Shown in pieces: positions 1 through 11,112 of a stretch of 64,000 bases of DNA. The DNA comes from Helopsaltes ochotensis (Eukaryota > Chordata > Aves > Passeriformes > Locustellidae). The number at the start of each line of letters is the position of its first letter. Positions within the stretch are counted from its first letter, which is position 1. The position numbers were made by a program, and so were the translations under genes. Below the pieces are notes generated by a model. The model saw only the letters and a program-made list of their open reading frames with translations. It did not search any database and was not told the DNA's origin. The DNA lies in assembly GCA_013400155.1 (NCBI GenBank), contig VXBM01000664.1, forward strand, positions 62,001 through 126,000, written 5' to 3'.

Positions 1-138
1 AAGCGGGGAGGCAAGTTGTAGATCTGTGTGTTATAATGCGTGCTGATACTTTCCTGTCTTTTACAAGATGAATTGACAATAAAATATTTCTATCTCAAAA
101 TATAATTACATCTGTCTTTTTTTTTTCTTTCTTTACAG
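1..138 (+). other. FBXL17: FBXL17 intron, 3' end, with splice acceptor
   Basis: This is the tail of the intron before the first visible exon. It ends in a long pyrimidine tract (about 113-134) followed by ACAG, with the acceptor AG at 137-138. Nothing else is recognisable in it. The upstream FBXL17 exons, which hold the N-terminal region and the start of the F-box, lie outside the window. Confidence 0.85.
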
Positions 139-261
139 ATATTTTCCAATTTATCTCTGAATGAGCGTTGCCTCTCAGTGTCATTAGTTTGTAAATATTG
201 GCGTGACCTCTGTTTAGATTTTCAGTTTTGGAAGCAGCTGGATCTCAGTAGTCGTCAGCAG
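139..261 (+). CDS. FBXL17: FBXL17 internal exon: F-box segment
   Basis: The exon is 123 bp and encodes 41 residues starting IFSNLSLNERCLS and ending WKQLDLSSRQQ. Seen: the acceptor AG is at 137-138, the donor GTATGA starts at 262, both ends are phase 0 and the frame is open. The motif pattern (L-x-x-R-C-L-x-V-S-L-V-C-K-Y-W and F-W-K-Q-L-D-L) is the C-terminal two thirds of an F-box, which binds SKP1, running into the first LRR strand. Known: FBXL17 is the substrate receptor of an SCF (SKP1-CUL1-RBX1) ubiquitin ligase that removes mispaired BTB-domain dimers and also targets proteins such as SUFU. It acts in cytosol and nucleus. The residues agree with my memory of mammalian FBXL17 except for a few conservative changes. 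It is partial because the upstream exon that completes the F-box is outside the window. Confidence 0.95.
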
Positions 262-980
262 GTATGAGAATATCATTGTGGAATAATTTTCATGACTCAG
301 AGTTTGTTCTTGGAGCTTGTACTTTTGACTGCTGTAAACAGAAGTAACACATAAAATGGTGTAGCTGTAGTTTCATGGATTTTTCTATTAGCTGAAAACA
401 TCTGGACCTTTAGATTAGTTCCTTTAAATATAGTGTATTTTGTCTGAGATCAGTTGTTAACCAGTGTGAGCACAAGTGCTATTTGAAATGGGTTGTAGGT
501 TATCTGTCTCAACTGTATCAGGTAGTCTGGAACTATCAGACCTCTTATTAATTCAAAGACAAACATAAGCATTTCTGAGGATGCTGTAGTTGGAAGAATG
601 GTCACATACATGGTGCTTGCTCTGTTTGTTTTAACAAATTGTCTTTATTCTTCAGCTGGTATGGCTATTACTCATTAGAAAAGAGACTGTGTTTGGTTTG
701 GCGTTTTTTAGGCCTTTAGCTGATCCTAAAATGAAATATTTTTATATTTAATTTAGTGAGATCCCTTGGAGCCTAGCCTTAAACAGGACAGGATAACTTT
801 CCTTCATGGAAAGCTTTAGGGATGCCAGTATTGTTTGGCCACTGTCCTTGGGTTTCTTGTTCAGCAGTGACTTGCGGGGGTTTATAAACCTTATCTTGAG
901 AGTTTCATGAAAATAGAGGGCATAGAGAAATGAAAACTGGACAGTTGCATTTGAAGAAGAATTTTTTTTTCTTTGCAATT

Positions 981-1381
981 TGTCGTTATGGTTTAACCCC
1001 AGCCAGCAGCCAAGGCCCAGGCAGCCCTTTCCTCACTCCCCCACCAGTAGGGTTGGGGAGAGAATTGGAAGAATAAAAGTTACAAAACTTAAGAGTTTAA
1101 AGACAGTTTAACAGTGAAAGCAAAAGTTGCGCACGCAAGACAAAGAGTTAATTCATTGCTTCCTATCAGCTGTGGCAGGTGCTCAGGCATCCCCAGCAGA
1201 GCAGGAGATCACACAGGGGCCCTCCCAGACTCTTCGCTAGCATGGCCAGGTGAAAAGCAGAAAAAGCCTTGGCTCTGCGCAATCCCTGTTCAGGAATAAG
1301 AAAACCAGCACGAGTCCAAAACATAGTCCCATACTAGTCACTGTGAAGAAAATTACGTCTACCCCAGGCAAACTCACCACA
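981..1381 (-). mobile_element. ERV LTR, avian family, minus orientation
   Basis: Read on the minus strand the element starts TGTGGTGAGTTTGCC near 1381 and ends GGGGTTAAACCATAACGACA at 981, so the termini are TG...CA. I recognise the terminal GGGGTTAAACCA block and the early GAAGAAAATT-like block (+ strand 1345-1354) as belonging to a common avian ERV LTR family. Related fragments occur in this window at 10515-10655, 14541-14622, 47165-47572 and 60593-61184. A purine-rich stretch sits next to its 5' end (minus strand, 1382-1397), as expected for the polypurine tract beside a 3' LTR. At about 400 bp it is shorter than other copies, so an internal deletion is likely. No matching TSD was found for this LTR alone, which fits a 3' LTR rather than a solo LTR. 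Confidence 0.7.
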
Positions 1382-3140
1382 GTTCTTTTCCATCTTAATG
1401 CCCGCCTGATGAAAGAGCAAGAAAAAAGATCTGACTTGCTATAAATATAAAGCATATTGAATGCAGCAAAGACTGTTCCTCTGCTGTATAAGACAAAAAT
1501 CAAAAGGGATTCGTGTTACTTTCTTGCCCTCTTTGGTTAAAGCTAAGTTTCATCTATGCCATGTGATGGGTAAGTATTTCTGAACGGTTCTTTGTAGGAT
1601 TGTCTTCTTTTAAGATTGTTGTCATTTTTGGCTACTATAATGTTTATAGATACAAAGTGGATGGATTTTTTTTTTATAACAGTGTTAAGGAAACTGCTGT
1701 CTGTGCGTCCAGGGGCTGCTCTGTCAGCCACACTGGCACCACCTGCTTGGGACCAAAACCCCTCCTGGTGGCTGCCCCAGGGAGGTGATGGATGGCCTGC
1801 TCTCAGCTCCCTGCACATCCCACACAGTCAGACAACTTTCCTTACTGCCTCGATTTCAGGTTTCCCGTAGTTAACCTCTGGGTCCTTAAAGTAATGTAAT
1901 CATTGTGCAACAACAGGGTAACAGCTCAAGCTGGAGGAGGAGGGACCTCAACAAAGGGACCCCTGTGCTTTTATACTCTCACTGTATGTGCATGGGTACA
2001 TCTGGGGGCTCTTGGCTCCTGCTGTATTTCCAAGTATCTCTCACCTGGCTGTGCCAGAGGTCGCTGTGCCCTTTGTTGTGCAAAGGGTTGGCACCAGTTC
2101 ACAAATGGCCTTCTGCCTCTGGCTGTGCCACCTGGAGCTCCGCCTGAGCTCCACTGCAGCTACACCCCAAGCTATGTATACTGAGCGTATTCCTCAACAA
2201 TTCCTTTGATTTAATCGAGCATACCTGCTAGTATATTAAAATGAAAAAAGAAAAGTTTTAAGACACTGAAACACTGCCCTTCCATACAACAAAAGTAAAT
2301 AAGTAACAAAAATAATAGAATGAAGGCTAACACAATTGCCACAGGGCAGAAATGATTATCAATGTGAGATCACATATATTTCAGTAAACAAATACAGTAA
2401 TGTTTGTTGGGTACAAGTTGTATAGTTCTGTAATTAGTTAGTGTTCTACCTTCTATTGTTTAAATGATTCCTACACTACTTATGCTAATTAGTCCACATA
2501 CTCAGTCTTTCTGGTCTTTTGGGTTGGTGGATTTCTTGGCTAGGTGGTTGTAGAGTTTGCTATCTCCCCTTGCCAGAATCACCCTTTACTCAGTTGGAGT
2601 TAATTATACACAGTTGCAGAGTTGGCTTTTTTAGTTTCTTCCTTATCTAAGAAGTTCTGCCAAACGTCACTATGGTCTGTGAATTTGGCGTTCTTTGTGT
2701 CCACTGTCAGTAGTACATTGCTCTCCCCAAGCTTTGTTAACCTTCCCTAGGAGCAGAGGTCGTTGAAACACATCAAGCCCTAAACCTTAATAAGACAATT
2801 CTACCAACAAGTAATTTATTTTTCTAATACCTGGACATCAGAGGTAGTCTATTCATGGCTAAAAAGAGTAGGTCTGTGGTTACCCTTCTAACTCTGGTGC
2901 TGATTCTGATACATGAGAACTTCGGTCAAGTTGGGCAGCAGTTTGGGATTCTTTTTGTGGTGACATGAATTCCTGCAGCTGCCCATATTTTCTCTACTTC
3001 TTTAGCTGTTGCCTCTCCCTTGTAAGCTTTATCATGAAACCATCTAGCTACAATCCATATAGTCTGTCAGAACTGTCTTTCCCCCAATTGCCTATATCCT
3101 ATCAAATCCATCAGCCCCTCCCCCCTCCAAAGCAAACCAA
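1382..3140 (-). mobile_element. Probable ERV internal region, heavily decayed
   Basis: This segment lies immediately upstream (minus sense) of the 981-1381 LTR. It begins with a purine-rich tract and contains an integrase-like zinc-finger remnant at 2926-3066. The order integrase, then unidentified sequence, then purine tract, then LTR is the order of the 3' half of a provirus. The 1700-2160 part is GC-richer than the intron but no envelope-like frame survives. The 5' half of the provirus and any 5' LTR are missing. The limits are approximate and the assignment of 1400-2900 rests on context. Confidence 0.5.
2926..3066 (-). pseudogene. Retroviral pol fragment: integrase N-terminal zinc finger, broken
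   Basis: A minus-strand frame is open from the stop at 3067-3069 to the stop at 2926-2928 (46 codons). It contains the block H-D-K-A-Y-K-G-E (His codon at 3034-3036), then about 27 residues, then C-C-P-T and a stop. Known: retroviral integrases begin with an HHCC zinc-binding domain, H-x3-H then C-x2-C. Here the first His is present, the second His position is Tyr (3022-3024) and the last Cys position is the stop codon. The spacing and the flanking residues (W-F before the His, G-I-x-V before the Cys pair) fit that domain. The fragment is broken at two zinc ligands and by stops on both sides, so it is non-functional. Nothing is reconstructed here. Confidence 0.5.
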
Positions 3141-3297
3141 TTACAGTAAAATATTCAGGTAGTATTTCTAAAGGAGAAATAATTTCATTTTCCCTATAGC
3201 TCATGGATCATGGCTTACAAACAGCAGTTTTTGTCCTAATGACATTAAAGATCTTTATGGAAAATGTTATATGTTAGTATTTGTTTTTTCTTTGCAG

Positions 3298-3555
3298 GTC
3301 ACTGATGAGCTGTTGGAAAAAATAGCATCAAGAAGCCAGAATATTACTGAAATCAATATTTCTGATTGTCGCAATGTATCTGATACAGGAGTATGCATAT
3401 TAGCAATTAAATGTCCTGGGCTCCTAAGGTATACTGCCTACAGGTGTAAACAGCTTTCTGACACCTCTATTATTGCAGTTGCCTCTCAGTGTCCTCTTCT
3501 TCAGAAAGTGCATGTGGGCAATCAAGACAGACTCACTGATGAAGGCCTGAAGCAG
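3298..3555 (+). CDS. FBXL17: FBXL17 internal exon: leucine-rich repeats
   Basis: The exon is 258 bp and encodes 86 residues from VTDELLEKIASRSQN to RLTDEGLKQ. The acceptor AG is at 3296-3297, the donor GTAACA starts at 3556, and both ends are phase 0. It carries about three cysteine-containing LRRs of roughly 26 residues. Their hallmark phrases are INISDCRNVSDTGVCILAIK, CPGLLRYTAYRCKQLSDTSI and CPLLQKVHVGNQDRLTDEGL. Known: in FBXL proteins this curved LRR domain recognises the substrate, and in FBXL17 it wraps around BTB monomers. If splicing failed, the frame would read 19 codons into the intron and stop at 3613-3615. The protein match is close throughout, so the assignment is secure. Confidence 0.96.
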
Positions 3556-4263
3556 GTAACAATCCATTCCACAAATTCATTCTGTAAACTTAGTGTATTT
3601 CGGTTTAGCAAGTAGAAGAGGATACCCTTTCTTAGGATTTAATTAAAATAACAAAAAAATCTTCTATTTTAAAAGTTGGTGTGTGGAGACTTTTTTTTGA
3701 TGCAGTAAATGCTGTTCTTTAGAGACTTTCTTTTTTCTTCTTAATACCCAGGAACTGAATGATTGCTTTTGTAGTTAAATCTGCAGATTGACATCCTATA
3801 CTTCACTTCTGTTGGATTCAATTTTCCTAAGCTTGGTTGCTATTCAAAACCTGTGTTTAAGTAACTCATTTTTGCTTTGTGAATGCTGAAGGTGACTAAG
3901 ATCTTTATTTATTAGACGTGCAGGAAGGTTTCATCAACTCTCTTGAGAGTGTTAAAGGAGCATTTAGTAGTTAAGGTAAATCAAATAAGCTGTTGAGCAT
4001 AAACGCATTGTTAGCTACCTGTACGTACAGTAAATAATTTTGTTCGTATGTGCTACTCTTAGCTTCTTTTTGTTGACTGTAGTTAGCAACTTAATTTTGT
4101 CATATATGTACTTAGAATCTTTCTTGTTTGTATATAGTGTTTCAAAGCCTGAGAAGAAAGATAATTTTTAACTTGGAGAAGTAGGAAAAAAAAATCTTTT
4201 CTCCATCTCTTCATTTCAGTCAAATTATGTTGTTTTTTTTTCCTTTGATTTCATTAATTGCAG
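3556..4263 (+). other. FBXL17: FBXL17 intron (708 bp)
   Basis: The donor GTAACA is at 3556, with A at +3 and C at +5, so it is slightly weaker than consensus. The acceptor ATTGCAG ends at 4263, and a T-rich tract lies at about 4229-4247. The interior is AT-rich with no repeat or secondary gene recognised. Confidence 0.9.
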
Positions 4264-4395
4264 CTCGGTTCAAAATGCAGGGAATTGAAAGACATACATT
4301 TTGGGCAATGTTACAAGATCTCAGATGAAGGAATGATCATTATAGCTAAAGGCTGTCTGAAGCTGCAAAGAATATATATGCAAGAAAACAAATTA
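4264..4395 (+). CDS. FBXL17: FBXL17 internal exon: leucine-rich repeats
   Basis: The exon is 132 bp and encodes 44 residues from LGSKCRELKDIHFGQCYKIS to LQRIYMQENKL. The acceptor AG is at 4262-4263, the donor GTAAGT starts at 4396, and both ends are phase 0. It joins in frame to the preceding exon as LKQ-LGSKC. It holds about one and a half LRRs (CRELKDIHFGQCYKISDEGM and CLKLQRIYMQE). In known FBXL17 the next exon begins with a valine-threonine-aspartate LRR start. No such exon was found in the remaining 59.6 kb. If the intron were retained, the frame would add 35 codons and stop at 4501-4503. Confidence 0.96.
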
Positions 4396-7300
4396 GTAAG
4401 TACATTTTGTGATTTTTTTTCTTCCCAAGGCATATTGATTGTCAAAGCTTTCTCTTGCTCTTATGTTTTAAAAATTTTCTTTAGAATGGCTTTTTGCAAG
4501 TGAATTGCTTAAAAATGTTTCTGGCTCTGAAAATTGCAGTTCTACAGAGATGGCTCAGAAAGTGATGCAAAGTACAAGTTAAGCTAAATGTATTCACTTC
4601 TTGTTTTTAACATGGTATTTCAGGAGTAATTGGGAGATGCGTGGTTTGTATAGGAAAATACTTAGTTCATATGGAATGTTTATTTTGTTCCTACAAGTGC
4701 AGTAAAAAGTGCAAACAGCTAAAAGATTTTTGGAGCTTGGGTTCTTGATTACAAGTGATACATGCATAATATTTTCTTGAAATATACCACTTGCTCACCA
4801 GGATAAGGTAGTGTGGCTGTGCTAGTAGAAGGAAGTTGTTGAGGAGTAATAAAACAGTCTTGCATGCTAATTCTAAGCAGTCTCTGAAATGGTTTCTAAT
4901 GTAGAGTGGCTTGTAAATGGTATAGCAGAACACTGACTTAGAGTTGGTTTTTTTAAAATTTATTTTACTTTTAAAATTTCTTGCAAGAAAGTAGTAAAAC
5001 TTGCTTGCAGTTGAATTTTTAACTGTCAGCTAATACCGTGGTTATAACCTTCATTTCAAAAGTGCTGAACTGGAACAAATAAATTGTGTTTGTAAGAAAA
5101 CAGCATACCTTGTATTTAAGAATCATTTGATATTTGGCTTCAAATAGACAGAGAGATGCTAATGCTGGAGATAAGATTTTTTAATATATATAAACCATTT
5201 TCAAATCAACAAAGAAAGAAAAAGGCATCCAGTTACTGGTTTTGATCAGAAATGTAGAAAGTTGAAAAATAGGAGATAGACACCTAAACTGAGATTTCTG
5301 TATAGTTTAAATGCAGAAAAAAGGCACGTGCCTTCTCTTGTATTGAAACACAATCTTGACTATTGTCAAAGCTAGTCCTTTTAATACTTACCCTAATACA
5401 TAAAAAACTTTAAACATGAAAAAGAAATTATCTGAGAAGTCTGGAAGGAAAAACATTCCTTCCTTCCTTCCTTCTCTGGAAAGAGAAAGGTGAATTAATT
5501 ATTTGTCTTTGAAAGAAAGAGGAAAACCTTCAAGGTTAGCATAATTGTATGTGAAAGATGGCATAATTGTAATTAAGAATGCAGTGTGTTTAAATATTGG
5601 CATAAGTGCTTGATCATTGGAAAATATGGAGGACACATGTTAACTTAGCTTTTCTTGTAGATACATCTTATAGTTCTTGTCACTGAAGTTTTGATTCTCT
5701 TTATAGAGTGAAATATAACTTAAGAAGTCGTTATTGCAGTTATTAGCACTTAAAGACTTTGTGGTTTAATATCTGAAATGTCATCAAAGTTCCTGGTTGA
5801 AATGAAACATAGGAAGATTCTTAATTCTTTGTAAGGCAATAGTGAAATGTGCTCTTAATTTGCACTCTACTTGGTTACCTTCATGGTTGAAGACATTACT
5901 CTGATTTTTAATTGCAAATAACACAAAAATATTTGTTGTCAAATGAATAGGAAATTTCTCTAAATTTTGTCCCTTCTGGTATTTTGTGTAGTGACTTACC
6001 AAAACTGAATTTTTGCCTAGTTTTTCATGAAGGTACTTTCTTTTCTTAATATCTATTTGTACCTAAATTCCTGCCCATCTTTAATTTTTCAGGGGGAAGA
6101 AAAAATCTTGGGGCAAACTTGGTATAGCTCTGTAAAATTAAATTCATCTCTAAAAATCTTCATATGTACACATGAAATAAGTTTCGAAGCTGTTATGAAC
6201 TCCAGGGTGCTTAATCCATAGAATAACACTTGAACAATGCCACTGGATGATATATCTGAAGAAGCTGCTGTGCTTTTCTCTTGCTAGGGGCAAGAGACTT
6301 TTAAGTCTTGCTGGCAGTGTAGTTTTGTGTGATGAACCAAGACAACTTTTAAGAAGTTCTCATGCAATTATAAAATACAAACTTTTATATTCCAAAATAA
6401 ATAAAAAGTACAGGAATTGTCTCGTTGTGAAATTACCTTAAAAGGGATTAATGGTTGGAAAGTGGTTTGTCAAATTCAGTGGATTACTTTTCTCTCTTCT
6501 AAAAAATGTCCTTAGTATTTGTTGTGGCACATACTACTTTATGCTTCTCTGGTGAAGAAGATTGTTGGGGAAATACGTTTGTGTGTGTATGTTTTCGAAA
6601 TGAGTAAGTATTCATTCTCCGAAATCAAAATATTCTGTGGTAAGAAAAGTGTACTTGATGTATGAGAGCTTGGTCTATGTGTTTAAAGTTCATACTTTGT
6701 CAGTATGCTAGAAGGAAGACTGCTGTACTCCCCTTTTAAGCAGCTGGTGTAGCATCCATGTAAATAGACGTGTGTTTTATATTTTCTTCTTTATTCCTTT
6801 CTCGGGGTGCTCAAAATTGTGTATGTGACTCTTACAGTCAATTTCTGTTAATTTCAAAGTGTTTAGTGAATTACAGATAGTACATGATGGTTGAATTTTC
6901 ATATAGGCTCGTCTCAAACTAATGGATTTTACACTTCAGAAATACATCTAGGCAGAGGCAACCATCAGCTAAATAATGCCTTTGTGAATGTTACTTTGCA
7001 GTGAAATGTATGTGGATCAGGCAACACAGTTCAGTTGCTTCATCTGTTGCTAAGTAACTCCGTTATCAGACTGCTGAGCAGAAACAGGGAAAGGAGAATT
7101 TATGTTCTGATTGTTGAATATGCTAGACATTTCACAGAAAAATAGACCTTTTCCTGTCTTTGAAGTGCTGATTATGTCATGGTAATAAGCAAAATCCGCA
7201 ATTAATAAATGGGACAAAGGATGTAAGAGGAAATGCATGGCTAACTCAACAACAGAGGTTGTTGTTATTTGCATAACTCTTTAGGATTTGTATCTCTTCA

Positions 7301-10300
7301 AAACATGTTTATTTTTCCTCTGTCCTTTGAATAAAAGAACAGTTACATGCTGAGCCTCTTTTCTGAAGCATACTGGCCAAACTGAGAACCTAGTTAAAAA
7401 AAAATTAAAACTGCCAGACTTATGAAGTGTGACACTGTGTTCTCTCTCCTGATCTGCCCCCAAACTGTCTGATGAAAATGAATAATCTCACAGAATTTCA
7501 GGGTAAACAGAAGAACAGATTCTAGCTCTGTCCAGACAAAACTAGAAAATTTCTTAATTTCTTGGCTGAATTTAGTTGTGATGAACCAAGACAATTTTTG
7601 TGACTGGTATGGTATAAATTCTGTGTTTGCATCATATGAATGTTCAATGTGAATGAAGCTGGTGGATAATGGAGGGGTTAATTTCTATGTACCAGTTGCT
7701 GGTTTTGATCTTTCCACCACACACAGAGAGTACATAGCTTACGTGCAGAGTCAGAGAACTGCTCCACAGTAACGTGTAGTACTCTCACTAAGACACAGAA
7801 CGGGGGGTACATAACCTGAATTGCTTTTATTGCAACCCTGCATGGAAGGGTGGAGTCCTAAAAGGTTTTAAAGGTTTTGTGAGATGCAGAACTCAGTGAC
7901 TACAGAGCACCCAAATGGAAGGATTATCTCCAGAAGCGTTTCACAAGCTGTTTTCCTTATTTCGGATAGAATAAATCTAGATTTGGGAGTTCACTGTAGA
8001 GCTGGAGAAAAGTCTTCTCCACTTAACTGATTTGAAACATACTATTTTCTTTTTAATTGCCTTTCCTTTACTGGGTAACTTAGTGGCTAATATTATAATT
8101 AAATTAATTAAATAAAATTAGACTTCCTCCTTATTCCACCCAGTGTCTGTTTTTTTGTGGTGACCTAGATATGGATAATGAGAGAGAGAGCTTCTAAAGA
8201 TAAAGCAAGGGGGAGTTTTGGTTACTGTAAGAGAATTACAGCATTCCTATCTCTATACTCTGTTCCCTTGCTCTTTTCTCTTTTACAAGGTCATTCAGGA
8301 GTGGATGGGCTACTATAGTAGCTCTTATGGCAGCACTTCTTCCTTTCCAATAATATGATGTTGTGAATGAGATTCTTAAAGGCAGATCATTTGTTTAATG
8401 GTTCCCAAGTATGTTCATTAAGACAGTTAGAGTACAACTTGACTGTGTGTTATAAATGACTATATAATACTGGCTTTCACATTTATGTATTAGGTTTTGC
8501 TATTAATCACTAGTACTTTGATATGGTACAATTTATAAATCCTTTTAACTGCTCATTAGTGTAAAGTAATCTATCAGTTTATATATGCAATTTATAGCTT
8601 ATATAAATAATGTGATGAATATATCATAGGCCCTAGCAAAATATGGAATGTTAAAAACGCCTTTAACTCAGAGAATGGTACAAAAACAATTAGTTTCATC
8701 CTGTTGTTTCTCACGTCTGCATACTGACCTCTCCAAGTGATAAGTGAGGGGCGCCGGAGCACCAAGAAAAAATTAGAGAAGAATTTATTGACTCCTTGTT
8801 ATTAGGGAGTGTGAAACAATAGGATGAAACCACAAGAAGAAATGCAATATATTGACCTAATCTACAAGATGCTATACAGGCAAGTTAGAAGTTAAAACCA
8901 AGCAAAAGAATTCCTGTAACATCTAAGAAACCCCAAACAATAATGTATAAACTCATGAATATGTGTGTACCCAAATAATATGAAGTATTTAGAGAACATT
9001 GTTTTAAAACTAATGGTGTGTTTTTTGGTCTATAGCCAGAAACACCTCAGCATTGTCCCTTTTTATCCTCTTACTACATTTTTGAAAATTCTGAAGAGTG
9101 AACTTTGTTTTTCACACTATGTTTCTATTTCTTTGTTAGACTCTTGATTCTTCAATTTCAAGATAACCAAGTTTTGGCCCAGTTGGCAATATACTTGATA
9201 TGTGATAACACTTCTTAAGTACATAATTTACAGGTGACTGCTCAACAGTTTTTTAAGATGAGTATTCTGTAAGTTTTCTGCTTACCTTTGCAGTTTGCAG
9301 CAGATAAGAACTGAAATTCAAGTTAACTGTGATGCTATGTTTGATAAAAATGACAATGCTTAAGATATGTGAATACTATAGTTTCAGTAAAAAAGAATTA
9401 AGATAGATGAAACAGAGTATTACAGTTTTGTCACACCACTGAAGAGTTAACATGTGCTTTTGAAGCATTGACTGGAAACGGTATAAAATGCATAGGAAAA
9501 AATAAACTTTATCCTCATATCTTCTGACTAATTAGCATTGTGTAAACTGATAAATTTATTTTTGTCTTTTAATGAAATTTCCCTCCCCACTTTGGTTTTT
9601 ACTTTGGGAAGCATTTCCCTTCCTGCTTTGTATTGCCGCCTACGAAACACTTATTTCAGCATGGTACCTTGTGTCACAGAGAGGAGAGCAGACAGTATTT
9701 TGCTTTGCGTTTAGCCCAGGCAAATTGTTTCAGGAAGAAAGTATGATAAGGCATAGAAACTGCACAGTGCCAGATGTTTAGAATGTATGGAAATAACTTA
9801 TTTTGTTTCAATGGTAACAAGTAAAAGAAAATTTTTGGGAAAAACATTCCAAAAGAATGTAATTTCCCTGTCCTTTTTCCATCCCCCAAATATACTCCAT
9901 ATACTATTTCACTTTTTACATACAGTTCTTAAAAGTGTTCTTCTACTTGAAGAAGTTTCAGAAGAAACATTATTTTCCCATGTTTCTTGAGTCATACCTT
10001 CCCAAAATACATTTGAACCACTTTATTTCATTATTTGAGGTTTTGAAAGAGCTGTAATTGTTTCAGACTTCCCCCTTCAATTACTACTTTTACAATTAAA
10101 CCCCCATGTTCAAAAGGACCCTGTTGCTGGTTTTCTTTGCAGACACAGGCAACTCCTCCTCCAGGCATGACCTAGGTTTCCGACAGCAGAATCTCAGACA
10201 CTGGATTTATAAAAATGACGGGTTTAACAGAGATACAGCATCAGGTCAGAGAAGGTTGGATGCCTTCAAAGAGGAACTCAGAACAAAGAAAACCCCAGGC

Positions 10301-10514
10301 AATTATACTCTTATGACTTATGCCCCCATCTCTCACACACTCTTCTCATGTCTTGATCTAATGCTGATTTTTGGTTTGTGGTCTTCTAGCACTTTCCTGG
10401 TTTCTTTCTCTATGTCTGCCACACAGGCAGGCACTTGGTTTCTTGTCTCATTTAGTTACAGTTTCTGCTGACAACTGTAGCCTTTGTATTTTCTGGTTTT
10501 TTTTCTGGTGCACC
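4396..10514 (+). other. FBXL17: Start of the large FBXL17 intron; no gene seen
   Basis: This is the first part of an intron that runs past the end of the window. It opens with a strong donor, GTAAGTAC. The sequence is AT-rich with stops in all frames every few tens of codons. A short TTCC microsatellite is at 5456-5474. Two similar 20-bp words containing GATGAACCAAGACAA occur at about 6331 and 7578, with no obvious wider repeat. The open frame at 10106-10471 is discussed under rejected items. Confidence 0.8.
5456..5474. repeat. (TTCC)n microsatellite
   Basis: Between four and five perfect TTCC units are present. It is short and probably polymorphic. Confidence 0.9.
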
Positions 10515-10655
10515 TGGCTGAGCATGGAAAGTAAAAAATCCCTAGTCTTAATATAATAAACATTGCCCAGCAACAACCGAAACATCACTATGTTGTCAAT
10601 ATTCTTTTCATACGAAAGCCAAAACACAGCATTGTACCAGTTCCTAGGAAGATGA
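10515..10655 (-). mobile_element. ERV LTR fragment, minus orientation
   Basis: The block 10560-10645 contains CATTGCCCAGCAACAACCGA and CCAAAACACAGCATTGTACC. These are the reverse complement of the 5' part of the same avian LTR family as 981-1381 and 60593-61184 (compare GTGTTGATAACACAGGGAT at 60671-60689). Both LTR ends are missing and the edges are approximate. Confidence 0.65.
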
Positions 10656-10888
10656 CTAAGCAAATTCATTATTCCACATAAAGTATGTCTAGGTCAAAGT
10701 TCACAGCTTCTGGCCTAAGGTTTCAGCAAATCCAGCCACTGTTGCTAAAACAGTGACACAATAAATCACACAGCTTTGTATATCTCCATGCAGCTCGTCC
10801 TACTTACAAATTGTTTATGCTGCATAACTAGCATCTCGCAATAACTAGTTGCTTGCTAAAAGTGTATATACATATTCAGGAAGATTGT

Positions 10889-11112
10889 GGATTCATGGTA
10901 TGGTTTGGGTTGGAAGGGACGTGAGGTCGGGTCCCAACCCTGCTACCACTATACTATTAGGCCAGGTGGCTCAAAGTCCCATGGAACCTGTCCCCTTCCA
11001 GGGATGAGGCAGTCCACAATATCTCTGGATGACCTGTTCCAGTGCTTTACCACCCCCACAGTAAAGGACTCTGTACACGCCAAGATGGATTTCTCCCTTG
11101 TGTCCCTTGTAT
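10889..11112 (-). mobile_element. CR1 LINE 3' fragment, minus orientation
   Basis: It begins ATTCATGGTATGGTTTGGGT TGGAAGGGAC, the reverse complement of a CR1 3' tail. CR1-typical phrases follow: GGCTCAAAGTCCCATGG, TTCCAGGGATGAGGCAGTCC, ACCTGTTCCAGTGCTTTACC and CAGTAAAGGA. CR1 is the dominant LINE in birds and is usually 5'-truncated like this one. Moderate divergence implies an old insertion. Confidence 0.88.

Larger units (their letters stand above)
262..3297 (+). other. FBXL17: FBXL17 intron between F-box exon and first LRR exon (3,036 bp)
   Basis: The donor GTATGA is at 262-267 and the acceptor TTTGCAG ends at 3297. The first 700 bp (262-980) is plain AT-rich intron with nothing recognisable. 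Most of the remainder (981 to about 3140) appears to be a minus-strand endogenous retrovirus remnant, listed separately. Its GC-richer composition around 1700-2160 differs from the flanking intron. The stretch 3143-3297 is ordinary intron leading to the acceptor. Confidence 0.85.

Noticed and set aside
10106..10471. 121-codon open frame preceded by a good acceptor (TTTTCTTTGCAG ending 10142), possible cryptic FBXL17 exon
   Set aside because: A cassette of 10143-10244 using the weak donor GTCAGA would follow a phase-0 exon. That frame reaches TAG within eleven codons. The open frame is in another phase, and the sequence does not resemble the known next LRR exon.
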